Source: Burhinus oedicnemus
Taxonomy: Eukaryota; Chordata; Aves; Charadriiformes; Burhinidae
Length of the DNA: 64,000 bases
Direction of reading: 5' to 3'
Assembly: GCA_008921705.1 (NCBI GenBank)
Contig: VFFE01007101.1
Location: 1,665,817-1,729,816 of the forward strand
The notes under the pieces were generated by a model. It was not told the origin of the DNA. It did no database searches and was given only the letters and a program-made list of their open reading frames with translations. The position numbers and the translations under genes are program-made. The stretch's first letter is position 1. The number at the start of each line of letters is the position of its first letter. This document shows positions 12,101-25,290 of the stretch, piece after piece.

Positions 12101-15100
12101 TTTTGATTTTTTTGCAACTTGACTCTGAAATTGCTTCTGCCATGGGTCTGTGAATTCCCAGCCATTGCTTGATTCATTCTTACCAGCAGTCACTGCTGAA
12201 AAGTTATTATAAGCTTTTGCAATTTCTTTTTCTTTTTAAAGGTAGCCTCCTGTAACAACTTTTTCCTAATAAACTATTTGTTTTTCATAATACCAATTGA
12301 ATAAAACATTCTGCTTTATGCCTGAAATCTTGCCTCATTTACAACATTCATCCATCTGGGCTATAAATAAAATCATCATCACCTTTCTTTTAAATAACCA
12401 ATGTGGGTAAAACTTGCCGATCATATACAAGGGAAAAAAAGAGGACTTTCCAGCTTTTCTGCATTTTACCCCTCAAACATACAATTCCTAAACCAACAGG
12501 CTTCCTCACACAAGTTCTTTGCTTATTTACAAACACAAGCCCAGAAACTCCATGTATCACCTGGAAGACTGTATATTAAACCTATTGATTATCTCATACC
12601 CTGCCCTAAAGCAAAATTTCTCCTTTAAGAATTACAGCACTTTATTCTATAACAATATTTTTCCTCTCCTCTCACCTAGGCAGCAGAAACACGAGAAGGT
12701 GATGAAAACCTCAGTGGGAGTTCACTGAAAGCCACAGGAGAGTGAAGTCTACGGCTCAGCTCAGCTCCAGACTTCTAGCTGGAGTCTGATTCTCCACCTC
12801 TGAGAGTAATACAGCTTTAAAATGTTTTTTTGTCAGACTCTTCTAAAGCTAGGACATCAGTTACTGTCCATGTATAGGTAACACTGGCAGCTGTGGTGGG
12901 CTGCACAGAGGCCTCAAGTAATTCTGCACAGAGCCTGTCCTCCCAGGGAGCAGGAAGAAATTATGCCCAAGATGACTAATTTTGAGCACAGACTCTTCTA
13001 TAGCCTCGCAAACCATGAAAATCCTCCTGGTTTCTAGGCTGCTAGCCAAATCAACGTTGAGGAGGATGAGCAGGCAAGACTTAAACAGCAATTGAAGGAA
13101 ACAGAAACAACTGTTGCTCCAGAGGAAGAAGTCCTTAACAGCAACGGTATAAAAATATTCTTGAATATTGAAATTCCATTAGGCATTTTGGGGCAGGGAT
13201 CAGTGCAGTTTTAGAGGACTGGAGGCAAGGGAAGACACACTCAGCTTGTGTTCCCTAGCCTGCAGGATCTTATGATAGGGTAGGAAGGCAGGGTCCTACT
13301 CCTGAATAAATTTTCCCTGTGCTGGAGGTCACAGTATTGGCCCCTTCGGTCACCTGGAGGAAAGGCCTCTTCATTGCCTCTTCCAGAACTGACAGATCTC
13401 ATCCCTGCCAGAGCTCTGCCTTGGTGCAGTGCTGGGGTGTAGGAGGAAAAGGAAAAGCACAACCTTACCGTGGTGGAGCAGGCACACAGCTAGCATCCCC
13501 CAGTTCTGGGGACAAGGTCTTCTGTGCAGGTCTGGATTACCAGGTCTGCAAGCCTGGCAATGCAGGTAACACAACACCATGGTACTATTAACAGCTAATA
13601 ATTTTTCTATCATTTGATATTGCATATTTCTAGAACTGATATAATACCATGAAACCTGCATATCTCCCATTATTATAGGCTTTGTGACAATCATCTTTTA
13701 AAGTAGGAGGTTTCTGTAGAATTGTATCTTTAACTGTATGTTCTCACAGTCCAAGGTTCATTAATTCAACAGTCAATTTATTCTTTTGTAAAAATGACAC
13801 TCCAGAAGCTACTATTTGAATAGAAATAACATTTCATAAGAAGCAAACTCCACAGAAAAAGGAATAACTAGCAGACAGTTTGCATTCATTTGATAAAATT
13901 ATGAAATTGTAGGCTTGATTGCAAAGAAATCTAAGAGATCAAAATCTGTTTGGAAAAAAATTTTGCCTTCTTATAGCTGTTTATCAACACCAAGACAGCT
14001 ATACAATACAGAGTTTAAATCGTCAACTGTTTAACATCTTCCAAGCAAAGACGGTGTAACAGAGCAATGATCTCAGGATCTGTATCCACAGTTGAGAATA
14101 AATTATAGAAAACTAAGCGTTTTTCAGCTACAAGTTAAGTTGAAAGTTTTTTAACTACAAGTTAAAACATCTTTCCAACCATATCATTATTCCTCTTCCA
14201 TGGGCAATAATGAGTTTTTTCCAAAGTAATTTCCTAGTGAAACAGTAAGAGGTAGATTTACTACATTAATCTTTCAATTCTGTACCAGAAAACAAAAAAT
14301 TATAAAACTTCTATCAGATATAGAAAAGGCCACAGCACTCCTGCCTTCTTCAGGGACATGGCAAGGACCTTCAGTGAAGAATCTGGACCAAAGCTAGGAG
14401 TGCCATCCCCTGACACTGTAATCACACAAATTGGCTCTGAAACGCAGAATCTTTCAATAGAACAGGATGAAAAATCTTCAAACTGCTCAATTGACTTAAG
14501 AAAGAAGATCTAAAAACAATCGAGTCCAAAAGAGAGGAACAACTTTGGATCATTTCAATGGTGAAGGTGAGCTGTGTCTTGTGGAAATCACTGTGATGTG
14601 TGCTGTGCTGACACCGTAGTTATTTATACAGAACACAAATGCCATAGGAGCTGGGGTTCCAGAGGACAGCTTCACTCTAACATACAGCATCCCTGCTCCA
14701 TTCATTTCCTTTTCATCGAGGGAGTACCCCACTACGGGATACTTAACAACAGAGAAGCAACTGAAGAGTTCTGATACAGCCCATTGCAAAGCACTGAACC
14801 CCATGTAAAGGCTTCCCTGCATTTTTTTGGGGAATGAATTTATCAGTCAAAGAACGAGTCACCATCATGGCTCCTGCCCTGAGCCTGTGAATCACTTGGA
14901 CGACTTCTTAGCACAGAGAAAGGCAGCAGGGTGCTGCAACAGCATGTACACAGCCACACACGCATGGAAAAGACTTCTTTTGGCCTTGAAGTATCTAGTC
15001 CAGATTTAAACTCCCAGGCTATTGGCTTGGCATCAGGCTGTCACTTGTACAGCCTCAGATGACAGCCCACATTCTTCTGCTAACTCCGTGCCTTCTGTTC

Positions 15101-17500
15101 CCAAGCAATGGGCGCTGGATCTTTGCGGGAGTTACGAATTATTGGATGCATGTCAGGAAGCTTTTTAAAGGACCTTCAGGAGATGGGTAGGAGGTAATCA
15201 TAAAGACAAAAAAAAAAAATTAGATTGATTTAAGTTTTGATTTAAAACTCATCTCAATTAGACTCTGCTGTTTTCAACGGATTTACATCGCATAAATATA
15301 TCAAATGCAATTGCAGAGGTTTTCAGCACAACTATGAACTGATCTAAGTAATGTTAAATTAGTTTTTAAAGTTCTGTTAAATAAATTGGATGGGTCAAGG
15401 TTCCACACTCCCTTCAAGGGCCACAGTAAGAAGAACTTTTCATTAGTGTTATGTGTGCTTTGCTCCTCTCTTTCACAAAGCTATGTTGATAAGTCCTACA
15501 GGTGTTCGGAACAGACAGCATAACTGGGAGAGAGAAATATGTGGGGAACAGCATCTCTGAGTCCCTGGCATCGCCTCCACCTGTGAGCTGAATCCCACTT
15601 GGGGAAACAGGATTAGTTAATGCCAAAATGGCTTTTCTGAGTCCCAGCAGCCCTTGACTCACTGTTCTAGCCTGCTATAAAAGGTAGCACACCCAAACAG
15701 AGGTGGGGTGCTGTACACCATACAGGGACTGTAACTAGCACAGGGCAATGACAGCTGAAACTACCCAGTCCCACAGAGACCAAGATTTCCTTTGGTTTCC
15801 TTCCCTTTCCCCCATCCTGTCTCTCTTCCATCCTTGCAGCTGAAAGTGAGAAACCCATAGGGATGTGGGGAACCCAGCATCCACACAGATACACCCCCAT
15901 GGTCTTGGGCTGCCATCCCAACAAGAGCAGAGAGGTTGTACAATGCAAGAGATTTTCCAGTCTGTCATTTCAAAGACATTTTACTGCACATCATAACGCA
16001 TGATGCATGAAGGATACCAGAAATGACACTGCTGCTTATTTTCCTCATTATGTGGAGAATCACCCTTATAACACACACAGGAACAGATCCGTAGAGTGGC
16101 TGCACATACCACACTTTCCTTTGATTTTCATTTCACCCTTAGATATTCAATATTTAAGCATTAGCAGTCTAACTCATAAGCTTTTTGAGTGATGGTATCT
16201 CTTAAAATGAGACAACGTCAAGGATTTGGTGCCAAAACTACTATCTTTGCCAGTAAAATTAAGTCCTTTGCAACTTTCATGCATAGCTTGTATGTATACA
16301 AGGCCTTTAAACAAAATATATGCCTCTTCTTCTGCAGAGTGAGTTCTTCTCCTGTCAACAGTACATGCACTGACTGCTGAGTGGAATCTAAAAATTTTAA
16401 CTTCAGCTTTCAGTTTTCCTAACCCTATACAATCACTGCAGTCATGTCTCACTTGATATCAGTTGACTATAAATGTTTTTTCTTACCTAGAGGGCAAAAA
16501 AAATAGAAACAGAAGACAGAATATAGCATTTCAAAAGAAATATGATAGCCATTAGTTCCACAAACACACTGTACCTAACTCAGAACCAAATTCTGCCCTC
16601 AAAAAATGATGTGTCATTTATAATTATGTGTATGCGTGTACATACAGAAAGTGAAGGGGACAGACAGAATACGAGAGGATAGTCTAGCCCCTGAATTTTA
16701 TAAAGAAATGTCTGCCTCAGGTGTCTGAATGTTGTGGAGATCTATTATATCGTTATCTTTGTTTAACAAGATTTAGAGTGTATTGCAAATGAAGTTCATC
16801 AAGAAAATGAATTCATTATTTTACAGAAAAACTTAGGGTTTATTCTTGCACTGACTTTTAATTTTAATTCAGACTGCTTCTACCAGCTCTAGCTGTCAAC
16901 ATTGGTTAAAATAAAACAGGCAAGGAGGAGATTTGGACCAATTTTAGCATACTTTATATGATAAAAAATGTATAACTTCAAAATAGCTAATAGAAATCTG
17001 GCACAATATTCATACATGGCAATTTCATTCGAATATGATTCACAAATCCTTGTGGATTAAGTATTACTATTTCTGGGATATGGCAAGACTAGCTAGAAAG
17101 TCAGTGTCAGAATAATCTCCCAGCTTGTGTTTCTGTGCTCACCCCACTCATGTCCTATAGCTCCTCTTTGAAGAAATCTCCCATTTCAGCATATGTTCAC
17201 ACCATTTATGCCAGTTCTCCTAGGAAAAGGTAATTTTCATGTGATGTGTCAATGGCACGACCTAAGATATCCCACCGTGGATGCAAATACTGTGAATAGA
17301 GTTTGGCAAGAAATGACTCGGCACACAACATTTTAGAATTTTCCCAAGCTCAACTGGGAAATGCCAGAGACCTTTATAAATAAGAATCTGATACATTTCA
17401 CCAAGAAATTTTGTAATTTGTAAACTGGCATTTTACAACAGAAAGGAAAAAAGGAATTATATCCCCTTTATTGTACTGGATGCAAACCAGTGATAAAGGC
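9135..17500. other. Non-coding DNA, no gene recognised
   Basis: This is unique sequence with short homopolymers (T12 at 9856-9867, A12 at 15208-15219) and no recognisable mobile element. Plus-strand reading frames at 10290-10664 (124 codons) and 11478-11843 (121 codons) are the longest. Neither has recognisable domains, convincing splice context or a biased composition. The 13.3-13.6 kb section is somewhat GC-richer but is not a CpG cluster. At 16780-17060 there is AT-rich, non-repetitive sequence of enhancer-like texture. Confidence 0.6.
9245..9277. repeat. 9-bp tandem repeat, about 3.6 copies
   Basis: The unit GAATATATT is repeated at 9245-9253 and 9254-9262, then once as GGATATATT (9263-9271), followed by a partial copy GAATAC. 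It is a short AT-rich minisatellite. Confidence 0.8.
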
Positions 17501-17591
17501 ATTTATCTTAGACTCATCACACGGTCTGCACTAGTTGGGACAGTCCTCGAAAACAGTTCCCCAGGTCTTCTTTGGAATGTTTCTCTGTCTT

Positions 17592-17629
17592 GGAAAATCC
17601 ATAGTTAAAAATCAAACTATGGATTTTCC
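17592..17629. repeat. Perfect inverted repeat, 15-bp arms with 8-nt loop
   Basis: The left arm GGAAAATCCATAGTT (17592-17606) is the exact reverse complement of the right arm AACTATGGATTTTCC (17615-17629), with AAAAATCA as the loop. A perfect 15-bp stem with a short loop is rare by chance. It is too short for a typical microRNA precursor. It could be a remnant of a small DNA transposon, a replication-slippage product or a structural element. Confidence 0.85.
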
Positions 17630-17740
17630 CCATCTTCCCCTCTTGAGTTTTGGGCCTAATGTGAAGAATACGATGCAAAAAGTTGGTATGTTTCGAACAT
17701 TTTTTCCTTCCTTTTTCCTTTTTTCTTTTATTCATACCAG

Positions 17741-17879
17741 ATCACCTTGGTCTTTGATAGATCAGTTTGAAAATTCTATTGAGATTCTAAAAGCAAGAGC
17801 AAAAGCAAAGCACACGCAATACATGGCAAAGATAAAACAAATAGCTCTAAAAATTGCTAGAGGATCAGCACAGTGCTGA
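17741..17879 (+). other. Candidate exon with strong splice acceptor (unconfirmed)
   Basis: About 40 bases of almost pure pyrimidine (17699-17735) end in CATACCAG at 17740, a near-ideal vertebrate acceptor. The frame that follows stays open for about 46 codons and ends in a TGA at 17877-17879. It is Lys/Ala/Ile-rich and predicts an amphipathic helix (…ENSIEILKARAKAKH…). The acceptor phase (AG|A TCA) is the same as at 8873. I see no AATAAA close downstream and recognise no protein family. Long pyrimidine tracts also occur in introns as pseudo-acceptors, so confidence is low. Confidence 0.17.
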
Positions 17880-18381
17880 TAGAGTAGTGAGTCAAAAGAC
17901 ACACATTCTTTAAGGTTTCATTGTGACAGTCCCGCACTGAAGGCATGAGAAAACTCAGCTGAGTCACACTGTGTTGTAACATTTATCATAAATCAATGCT
18001 AGTAATGCAAGCAGACAAGACCAGTCACAATCTGATGCGTTAGTCCAGAGAGAACAGGAACAGACAGATTTTCTACAAACCAGCTTAGCACAAAAGAAAT
18101 ATAAAAGCATCTTAGTCCTTTGAAACGGCCCTCTCATTGGTGAAAACAAATTCACCCACTATTCATACTTTTTTTTTTAGAATTTCTTGGTTTTGAATTA
18201 ATGTTTTGAGTACAGCATTTTCCTCCGGCCAAAAGGTCAAAGGAATTTTAAAGCTGGTACATTTCTATTAAAAATACAGCAGCTCTTCCCTCTGTCCCCA
18301 ACGTCAGGGAAAGGAGAGGAGCTCAAGGCAATCAGCTGCTGCATTAGATGGTGAAACAATTCTGCCTTGGTTCTTCCCTTA

Positions 18382-18462
18382 ACTACCCTTGCTTCCCTTC
18401 ACACAACTTCCCTTGCTACTTTTCATACACTGCTTCTAGCTACTCTTCACGCGCTGCTTCCA
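18382..18462 (+). repeat. Degenerate 27-bp minisatellite, 3 copies
   Basis: Three diverged units of about 27 bp follow one another, sharing CTTGCTNCTTTTCAYACNCTGCTTC-like text. In one forward frame they read as three 9-residue units of the form (T/S/L)xLA(S/T)(L/F)H(T/A). The frame is probably not translated; it merely shows the period. Confidence 0.6.
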
Positions 18463-18568
18463 CTTGGGATGATGAAAGTTTGTCCATGTGTCAAATTATT
18501 TGGAGTCACTTCCACCCATAAAATAAAAGTGACATACCATAATGATACCCTGTCCTCCAGAGCACTCT

Positions 18569-18655
18569 CCCAAGATTGCAAAGCGCTTCAGAGAAGGTAT
18601 AAACTATCAGCCTCAAGATACCGGTGATGAACCGAGACACAGATATTAGCCACAG
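18569..18655 (-). repeat. MIR-like SINE relic, antisense
   Basis: The plus strand reads GATTGCAAAGCGCTTCAGAG, then AAGGTATAAACTATCAGCCTCA, then GGTGATGAACCGAGACACAG. These align in order with the antisense of the same family as at 262-400: 'CTCAAAGCGCTTTACAAA', 'GAGGTAGGTAAACTAT' and 'CAGATGAGGAAACTGAGGCACAG'. The copy is truncated on both sides. Confidence 0.6.
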
Positions 18656-18699
18656 TAAAAGGACAGCCATTACTGGAAGCAGCCACTAATTACTGGTTT

Positions 18700-21600
18700 C
18701 TCTTTTTCACCACCATTTTGCCCATCATCTTTGAAATGGTATGCCAGATCTTGCTTTCCCTGGTTGTTTGCTTACAAAGAAGAATGAACTGCTGTAAATC
18801 TCTTTTCCCTCTGAGAATCACACTAGTGATATTGTGGCTTCACAGCATTACAGAGCTGAATAACAAGGAGAGGTACTACCAGGACATGACTTCAAAATCC
18901 AGTTCCTGATCCTTAACCTTCTAGAACTGCAGAAGTACTAGATTTCATAGGCAGCAGGACCATCATTATCTTCAAGTCTGACCGCCTGCATAATGAAGGC
19001 CACAGAATTTCATTCAGTAATTCCATCAGTGGAGGGAACTAATAAGGGACGCTTGATTCTTCCCGCTAAAGCAGCTCTTGAGACTACTGAGGTAGTAGTA
19101 AGGTTAAAAGGAGGGTAAGGTTATCTGTTGGGTGCTCCATCCCAAACAGTAAAAGCTAGGTTAAGTCTGTACTGTCCGAATATAAAAACTGGCAGACTTT
19201 GTTTATGAGCCTTTATCATTTATTTGCTCTTTTATCAACTCTTCCAGGCTGTATCTACAAGGGTAGACCCACCACCCTGAAGCCCTGAGCTACTGGCCAG
19301 CTATACAGCAGATTCGCTCAAACTTAACCACAGCCCAGCCCAATCCTGGAGCCTTCACCAAGGAGATGAGCCAATCCCTTCCACCATCTCCCTTCTAATA
19401 TATGCTTTTCTATGGTCTATATTATATTTCTTTGCACAAACATATGCCATGAGCTCCGAAAGTCCATTAGCAGTTCACACATGGCGCCAATCACAGCTTT
19501 GGGGCTACAAGGTCTGACTAGAGATGTGCGGCATCTCTAATATGACTTGGAGCATCTCAGTTTGGTAATGTTGAACTAGAGTTAGCCTTGTGCAGAGACA
19601 AAGGTCAGCTGCCCTACGAATTTAGCTTTATATTCTGAATTACTTTAACTCCTGACATGGTTGGGGAATTTGAGACTGATAGAATATGCAAGACTGGTGC
19701 CTGAAAGTTGCATTTGAATTTAATGTTGTTGCCATGTCTAATAGAAATGCAACTTAAAGGGGAGTGCTTATCAAAGACAGAGTTCTGAGGCTGGACACAA
19801 CACCCTTCTGTTTTCCAGGGTAGCACACGTTGCCTGTTTGTCATGAACAAAAATTAAACTACGTGTAATTCACAGTTACAGAAAGCACAAAAGATCAAAA
19901 CATTGCTGGGGATGCACACTGCCTTTTCTTACCACTGTTTTCCAGTTCTGTACTGCCTAGAAACCTCAGCAGGGAAGGGAAAGAAAATGGAGGAAAACAG
20001 TCTTTGAAAAGAAGTTTGGCAAGGCTTTTGTATCTCAAATAATAGAAAAACATCATACTAGAAAAATATTCTATAACCCTTGCTTCGAGGATTACTTTTA
20101 TCCTTATTTTATACAGATAAAACAATGGTGAATGAGCAGAATGAAAAACAAGAAAATACTAATAGCATCAAATTTACAGGAGAGAAATCACAGTGAAAAA
20201 CACAGCAGTATCTCCTGCCTTCAAACAAGTACATAGACAGAAGTGTCCATGCTAAACAGTTTAGAACATGGGCCAATTTATCAAATGAGAAGATTCACCA
20301 TGCGCTGTAAGTTGTCTGCATTTTACACAAAGGAAAAGTTGCCCATTGCAACAGATGCTCCTCCCAACATGAGAGCCCCCTTGCAGAGCTTTCCTAATTC
20401 CCACTTGAGGAGTTTCTTCTGAAGCACTTCACCGTGGCCAGGCTGGAGACATTTGCTGTCTACAGGAACCACAGGAGAGTCTGTTCCCCAAACACCCTAT
20501 GTGTCCCAAAGCTGCAGTGAGGACAGCCACAAGAAGACAAGTGCCTCGCAGAGCTCTGACCTTTCCTTTTCTAACAGGGCAGCAAAATTCTCCAAACCCC
20601 ATGCCTGTACCTGTGCCAAGGCATCCCACAACCACCATCTTCCTGCAGTAGCCTACGATGATAGCGGTGGTTCCCTTGACAGCCCTACTTTTTAAGAGGG
20701 TTCCTGCGAATACCTAATTTCACTTCCTTTCAGAGAGGCCTTGATGATAACTGGTCATGCCCCAGGCCTCCTAATTTTCCCAAATGTTCCATTCTACCAT
20801 ATCAAATGTGCCTCCCGTGTAACTCACAGGCTTATACTTGTCCAGAAAATTGTAACTTAATGATATTTAAAATACTGCAGTTACTTCATTTTTTTTATAT
20901 GTGTGGAAATGCTGCAACTTTACAAAGGTGGCTTTCTTCTATCCGTACCGTGATGTGTCGGCTGAACTCTGTGTATGCCCATTTGGCAGGAATTGGCTTG
21001 GGTCAATGGTTTGTTAGCCATTTGTTGGCTGTTTGAAAGCTCCCACAGATGCCGGATGTTTTGTTTTCTTTTCCTGATTGCTTTCACACATGAAGCTGTA
21101 AGGACATGTCAATTGATCAAATGAAACTATTGCACACTTAAACGCCAATCGAGCATGCCAGGTGAAGAGTCCAATGCTTTGGTCAGTGCCGCTTCTGGCA
21201 ACCTGTCATCTCTGTGGCTTCCTCCACTTGCAAAACAGTTCAAGTGTTCAAAAGCTCCAGTCCCATCCCATTTGTGCACCTCAGAGCAAAGCTCACCCTC
21301 CAAATAAATCCCCCTTAATTTATATTTTGCAAACTTTTAAGAAGATAGGCAAAATTTGCAATACAAGAAGTCTCCTCTCATGAAACTGTAGTGGACTTAC
21401 TGGCAAAGAAGCATCATTGTCTCTACTGGATGGATTTAGACCCAATTTTAACCATTTTGCCCTCCGGTGGCTCTTATTGACAACATAGCAAAAGTCTCCC
21501 TTAACCTCATCAGTTGTGGTTTAATTATAGGCACTTTGAATCCAAAGACTAATTTCCATCAAGCATTCCATTGTTTCAGCTATAACACATTAATATGTTA

Positions 21601-24600
21601 AATGAATCCATTAAATAAATGAAAAAAACTTTCCAGTTTTTAAACTATGCTCATTTACTTATTTATTTTATCATTAGAGAAAAATTATTCCAAAGTATCG
21701 AACTTGTTACACACACTTTGTCAAAACATTAGGTTTAAAATACAAGTGCTTATAGAATTGTATTATGAGTGCAATTTCTGCAGTTTCATCTTTTGTGAAG
21801 CTGAAGATACAGCTTTTGTAGCAAGGACAGTCATTATATTTTTGAACAAACAGAACTCATTCAGTGACAGGTTTATTGCTTGTTTATCTCAGAAATATTT
21901 GCTACAATGGACACCATAGAAAATTGCAAGAAACCAAAATATTGAATGTGTTTTGAATTGCGTTATATGGAATTCTACAGCTGGAGTCCTATTTGATAAA
22001 ACAATGTTCTCAACTCACATCGTCACATCCAAGAAGGATGTTTGGGTTCACTAGAAAAAGATGCTGGAGTTCACTAGAAAAAGCTGGATCTTATTTGTTT
22101 TCTGTCAATATTTTCCGTTGACTAAAGAAAGGCTTGAATCTTCTTGACATCATAATTTCATTGTATCCCAGGATCTGCACAGAACTGAATAACTCCGCTT
22201 GCTTGAACTGCCAATGTTATTGCTTTAAAAGTTTACAGAAGCAAGGAGTGCACTGTAAATTTGACAGTGCTGTAGGATATAGAAACATCGCATTTAAAAA
22301 TATCCCTCAAAATGCTTTTTCAAAATGGCAGGATTAGGGACAAAGGTCACATTTTTGACATTCTTTACAGTCAAGTTGCTCAGATTACTTATGGAAAAAG
22401 CAGCCATGAGACTTATTATACCCACAGCCACCCATCATTGTGATATATGTTACGGTGGGAAGATAAGACCAGCTCCAGTGGGGGGGGAATGACTGAGATG
22501 AGAAATGCTGGGTACTACATGTGGCAGCATTTCAACCTGCAAACTCCCCAAACATGAAGAGTTAGGAGTCAATCTAAGTCTCTCCCTAAATACTGTACTC
22601 TCCTCCCCACAGCAGGAGAAGAACTGCAGCTTGCAGGAGCATTAAATCAGGGAAGAGACAATACAAACTTTAAATGAACAAGAGATTTCAAGAGGTCTTA
22701 GAGAAGTTAATTCTGTTTCCCACTAGAAAATGAAATTTCTTACCTGACTGGAATACGAAAAAGCAAACTCTGAATGATCTTGTACTTTAACTGAGTACAA
22801 TTCACCTTATAATTTCCCTGGCATTCCTTAAAACTTACTTGAATGGGTGCCTAAGCAGCACTGCTACACAAGCTCTTGAGAAGTATCAACAAAGTGTGCT
22901 AATGCAACGCTACACTAACCAGTGTAACGTCAATGCTTTTGGCTCAAATTTAAATATATTTTCCCTGCCCTGGATCCTTCTTTACCTCTCCCTCCCCATC
23001 AAAGATAAGCCTCAGTAAATGAACATGGTACATGAATTCCTTAGACAATCACCTGCATTTAAAAGTTACAGATGAGCAAATCCTCTCTCCCATCCACTCT
23101 GCGGTGTTCAGAAAAGCTGAACTTCTGTGGCAGCAAGTGACCCCCAAGAAAGAGCCGCACACTCAAAGGCAGCACTGGGTACCTATCAGCAGCAACATGT
23201 TTGAAGGAAGAGCTCAAGGCAATGCTTAGGTAGAAAAAAAGCCAAGGCTGAGCTGGGGATGTTAAGGGGGGTGAGTCAAACCCCATTCAAAGTCACAGAA
23301 TAACAAATTGTAACAGTATCTGACTTGAAAGGAATTTTTTTTTACATTATTTTGTTCTGGAACTTGTAATAACCTGACATTTCTTAAAATATAAAAATTG
23401 AAGTACAAAGAGTCCAATTAAGTAATCCTGAGACTATGAAAAAAACCAGGTGCGGCAAGAAAATTCAAATTAACACTCATCTCAAGCTTCAAATCAAGTG
23501 TCAGTTTGTTCCTTTTTATTTTAATTTATTGTAGTCAACATTAGTTAAAGCCGGAGACATTTGTTCTCTTGCTAATGATATACACATAACTCCCACTTAC
23601 ATCCCCTTGCTCCTTCCAATTAAGAACTTCTTCTGAACGTTTCAGCTAGAAGGCTTATCTGGCACAGATTATTCACGGTATCATATGGATTCAGGTTCTT
23701 ATGTCTGCAAGCTCTTTAGAGCAGCAATTTGTTCTTTGTTTAGCATATTTTGCAGTGTGCAGTGCTAAATAAGCTTAGGGAGTGCTATTCACTGAGGCAT
23801 GTTTGTGCTCAGTGGGTTCGGTGTTGCCTTGTGCTTTGTTGTTCCAATCTGTGCAAGACCCCTTTCCAACGCAATGTATAAAATCCAAGCTGCCTGTGAG
23901 TCAATCTGTTTCTTAAGGAAATCTTCAGACTAAACACACAAAAATTAGTGGGTCTGAGAAGCACTGTAGGTGGAAATGTAGCACGCATTATATTACCTTG
24001 CTATTCCCTAAGTATACAAAACGAGCACCAGCTCACTGCTTATCTTCTCCGCACAACTAATTGCCTTCCTTACCACATGGGTTTGACACATCTTGCGTGC
24101 TCACTGGGAATATTTAACACCGACTGAGCAACAAAACAAAACCCGTTTCTTGACTTGTTAAATTCAACACAGCTTGTCCAAGTTAACCACGTCATTGTTG
24201 CATTATTTCTTTACTTTTCAGTCTTATTGAAATAAACTTTGGAAAGTATAAAGACAGGGTACTATTCCTCTGAGGACCACGGAACAGGCTCCCCCGTTGA
24301 TGCAGAACACGTGATATTTTATCAAAGCATCACATCTGTTTAGCTCCTGCCTCCACCCTGTGAACTCTCAGGCCAAGCGAAGAGATAAGTGAAAAAGCGA
24401 AAACAGATATGGGGTAGATGGTCCCTGCCTCCCCAGAGTCCGTGGGATGGGAGAGAGCTACAGAGCTGCCTCTTTTCTCCTTCAGGAGTCTGAGAAGACC
24501 TTACTAGCAAACTGCATGTGAACAGGGCTTTGTCAGGTCAAGCTCGTGGTCAAATGAAACAGCACCATCCGACATGGTATGTGTCCTTCCAACAAATATC

Positions 24601-25200
24601 AGGCAGCAACTTAGCAAACACCATTATGCTTAGCACCGTTAATCTTGACACCTTTTACTTTCTCCCGTGTCAAGCTAGAAAGTAGCACCACGGCTCTGGA
24701 CTGGATGGGGCACAGACACCAGAGGGATGGCCAAGCCCAGTGGCTGCAACACATGGTCTTGGAATTCATTTCCTATAAAGAGTGGCAAAAATTTTGTTCT
24801 TTGAAAATCCTATGCCCTCCATGAGAAAGAAATGCTTTCCTCTAAGAAAATAATAGGGAATGTCTTCAGTTTTATTTCAATAAAGCTTTCTAATCATTAC
24901 CGTTGCTAAGGGAATTGGAAATGGTCAATTAGTAATTTTCACTCTTTATAGGTTTTCCCTGAAGGAAAGGGAGATTTAACATAACTCTTCTTATATCTTG
25001 TGTGACACTCGGCCTCCTGACTCATACATCAGCGACTGAGCCCGGGATGTTTAGATAAGACAGCGTAAGTTGTTACAAGGACTGCGTAGCCAAGGGGTGA
25101 AAATATTCATGCTCTCAGTTGACTGATACAGGAGATGACTTGTAATACCTACAGGTTATAAGACATTTGAACCCAGACTGAATCTCTAGGATGACTGGGA
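18700..25200. other. Non-coding DNA, no gene recognised
   Basis: This is unique sequence with no recognisable gene or mobile element. A 15-bp direct repeat at 22 kb and some AT-rich, motif-dense sequence at about 24.86-25.08 kb are the only structure. The latter includes GTTGCTAAGG (RFX-like), TGACTCA (AP-1-like, about 25019) and AGATAAGA (GATA-like). Confidence 0.6.
22046..22083 (+). repeat. Direct repeat, 15-bp unit at 23-bp period
   Basis: GTTCACTAGAAAAAG occurs at 22046-22060 and again at 22069-22083, separated by ATGCTGGA. It is a recent-looking local tandem duplication. Confidence 0.85.
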
Positions 25201-25274
25201 GGATACTTACACCGAGCACTCCATTTCTGAAGTTGCTATACAAGCCAAGCAATCTGTTCAAAACACCGAAACAG

Positions 25275-25290
25275 GCTTAAGCGCTTAAGC
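25275..25290. repeat. Perfect 16-bp palindrome
   Basis: GCTTAAGCGCTTAAGC is fully self-complementary and contains a central GCGC. It does not extend outward. It is itself a near-tandem of two GCTTAAGC 8-mers. Confidence 0.9.

Noticed and set aside
20310..20360. TGCATTTTACACAAAGGAAA, reminiscent of the antisense MIR central box
   Set aside because: Neighbouring segments do not follow the family order, so the match may be chance.
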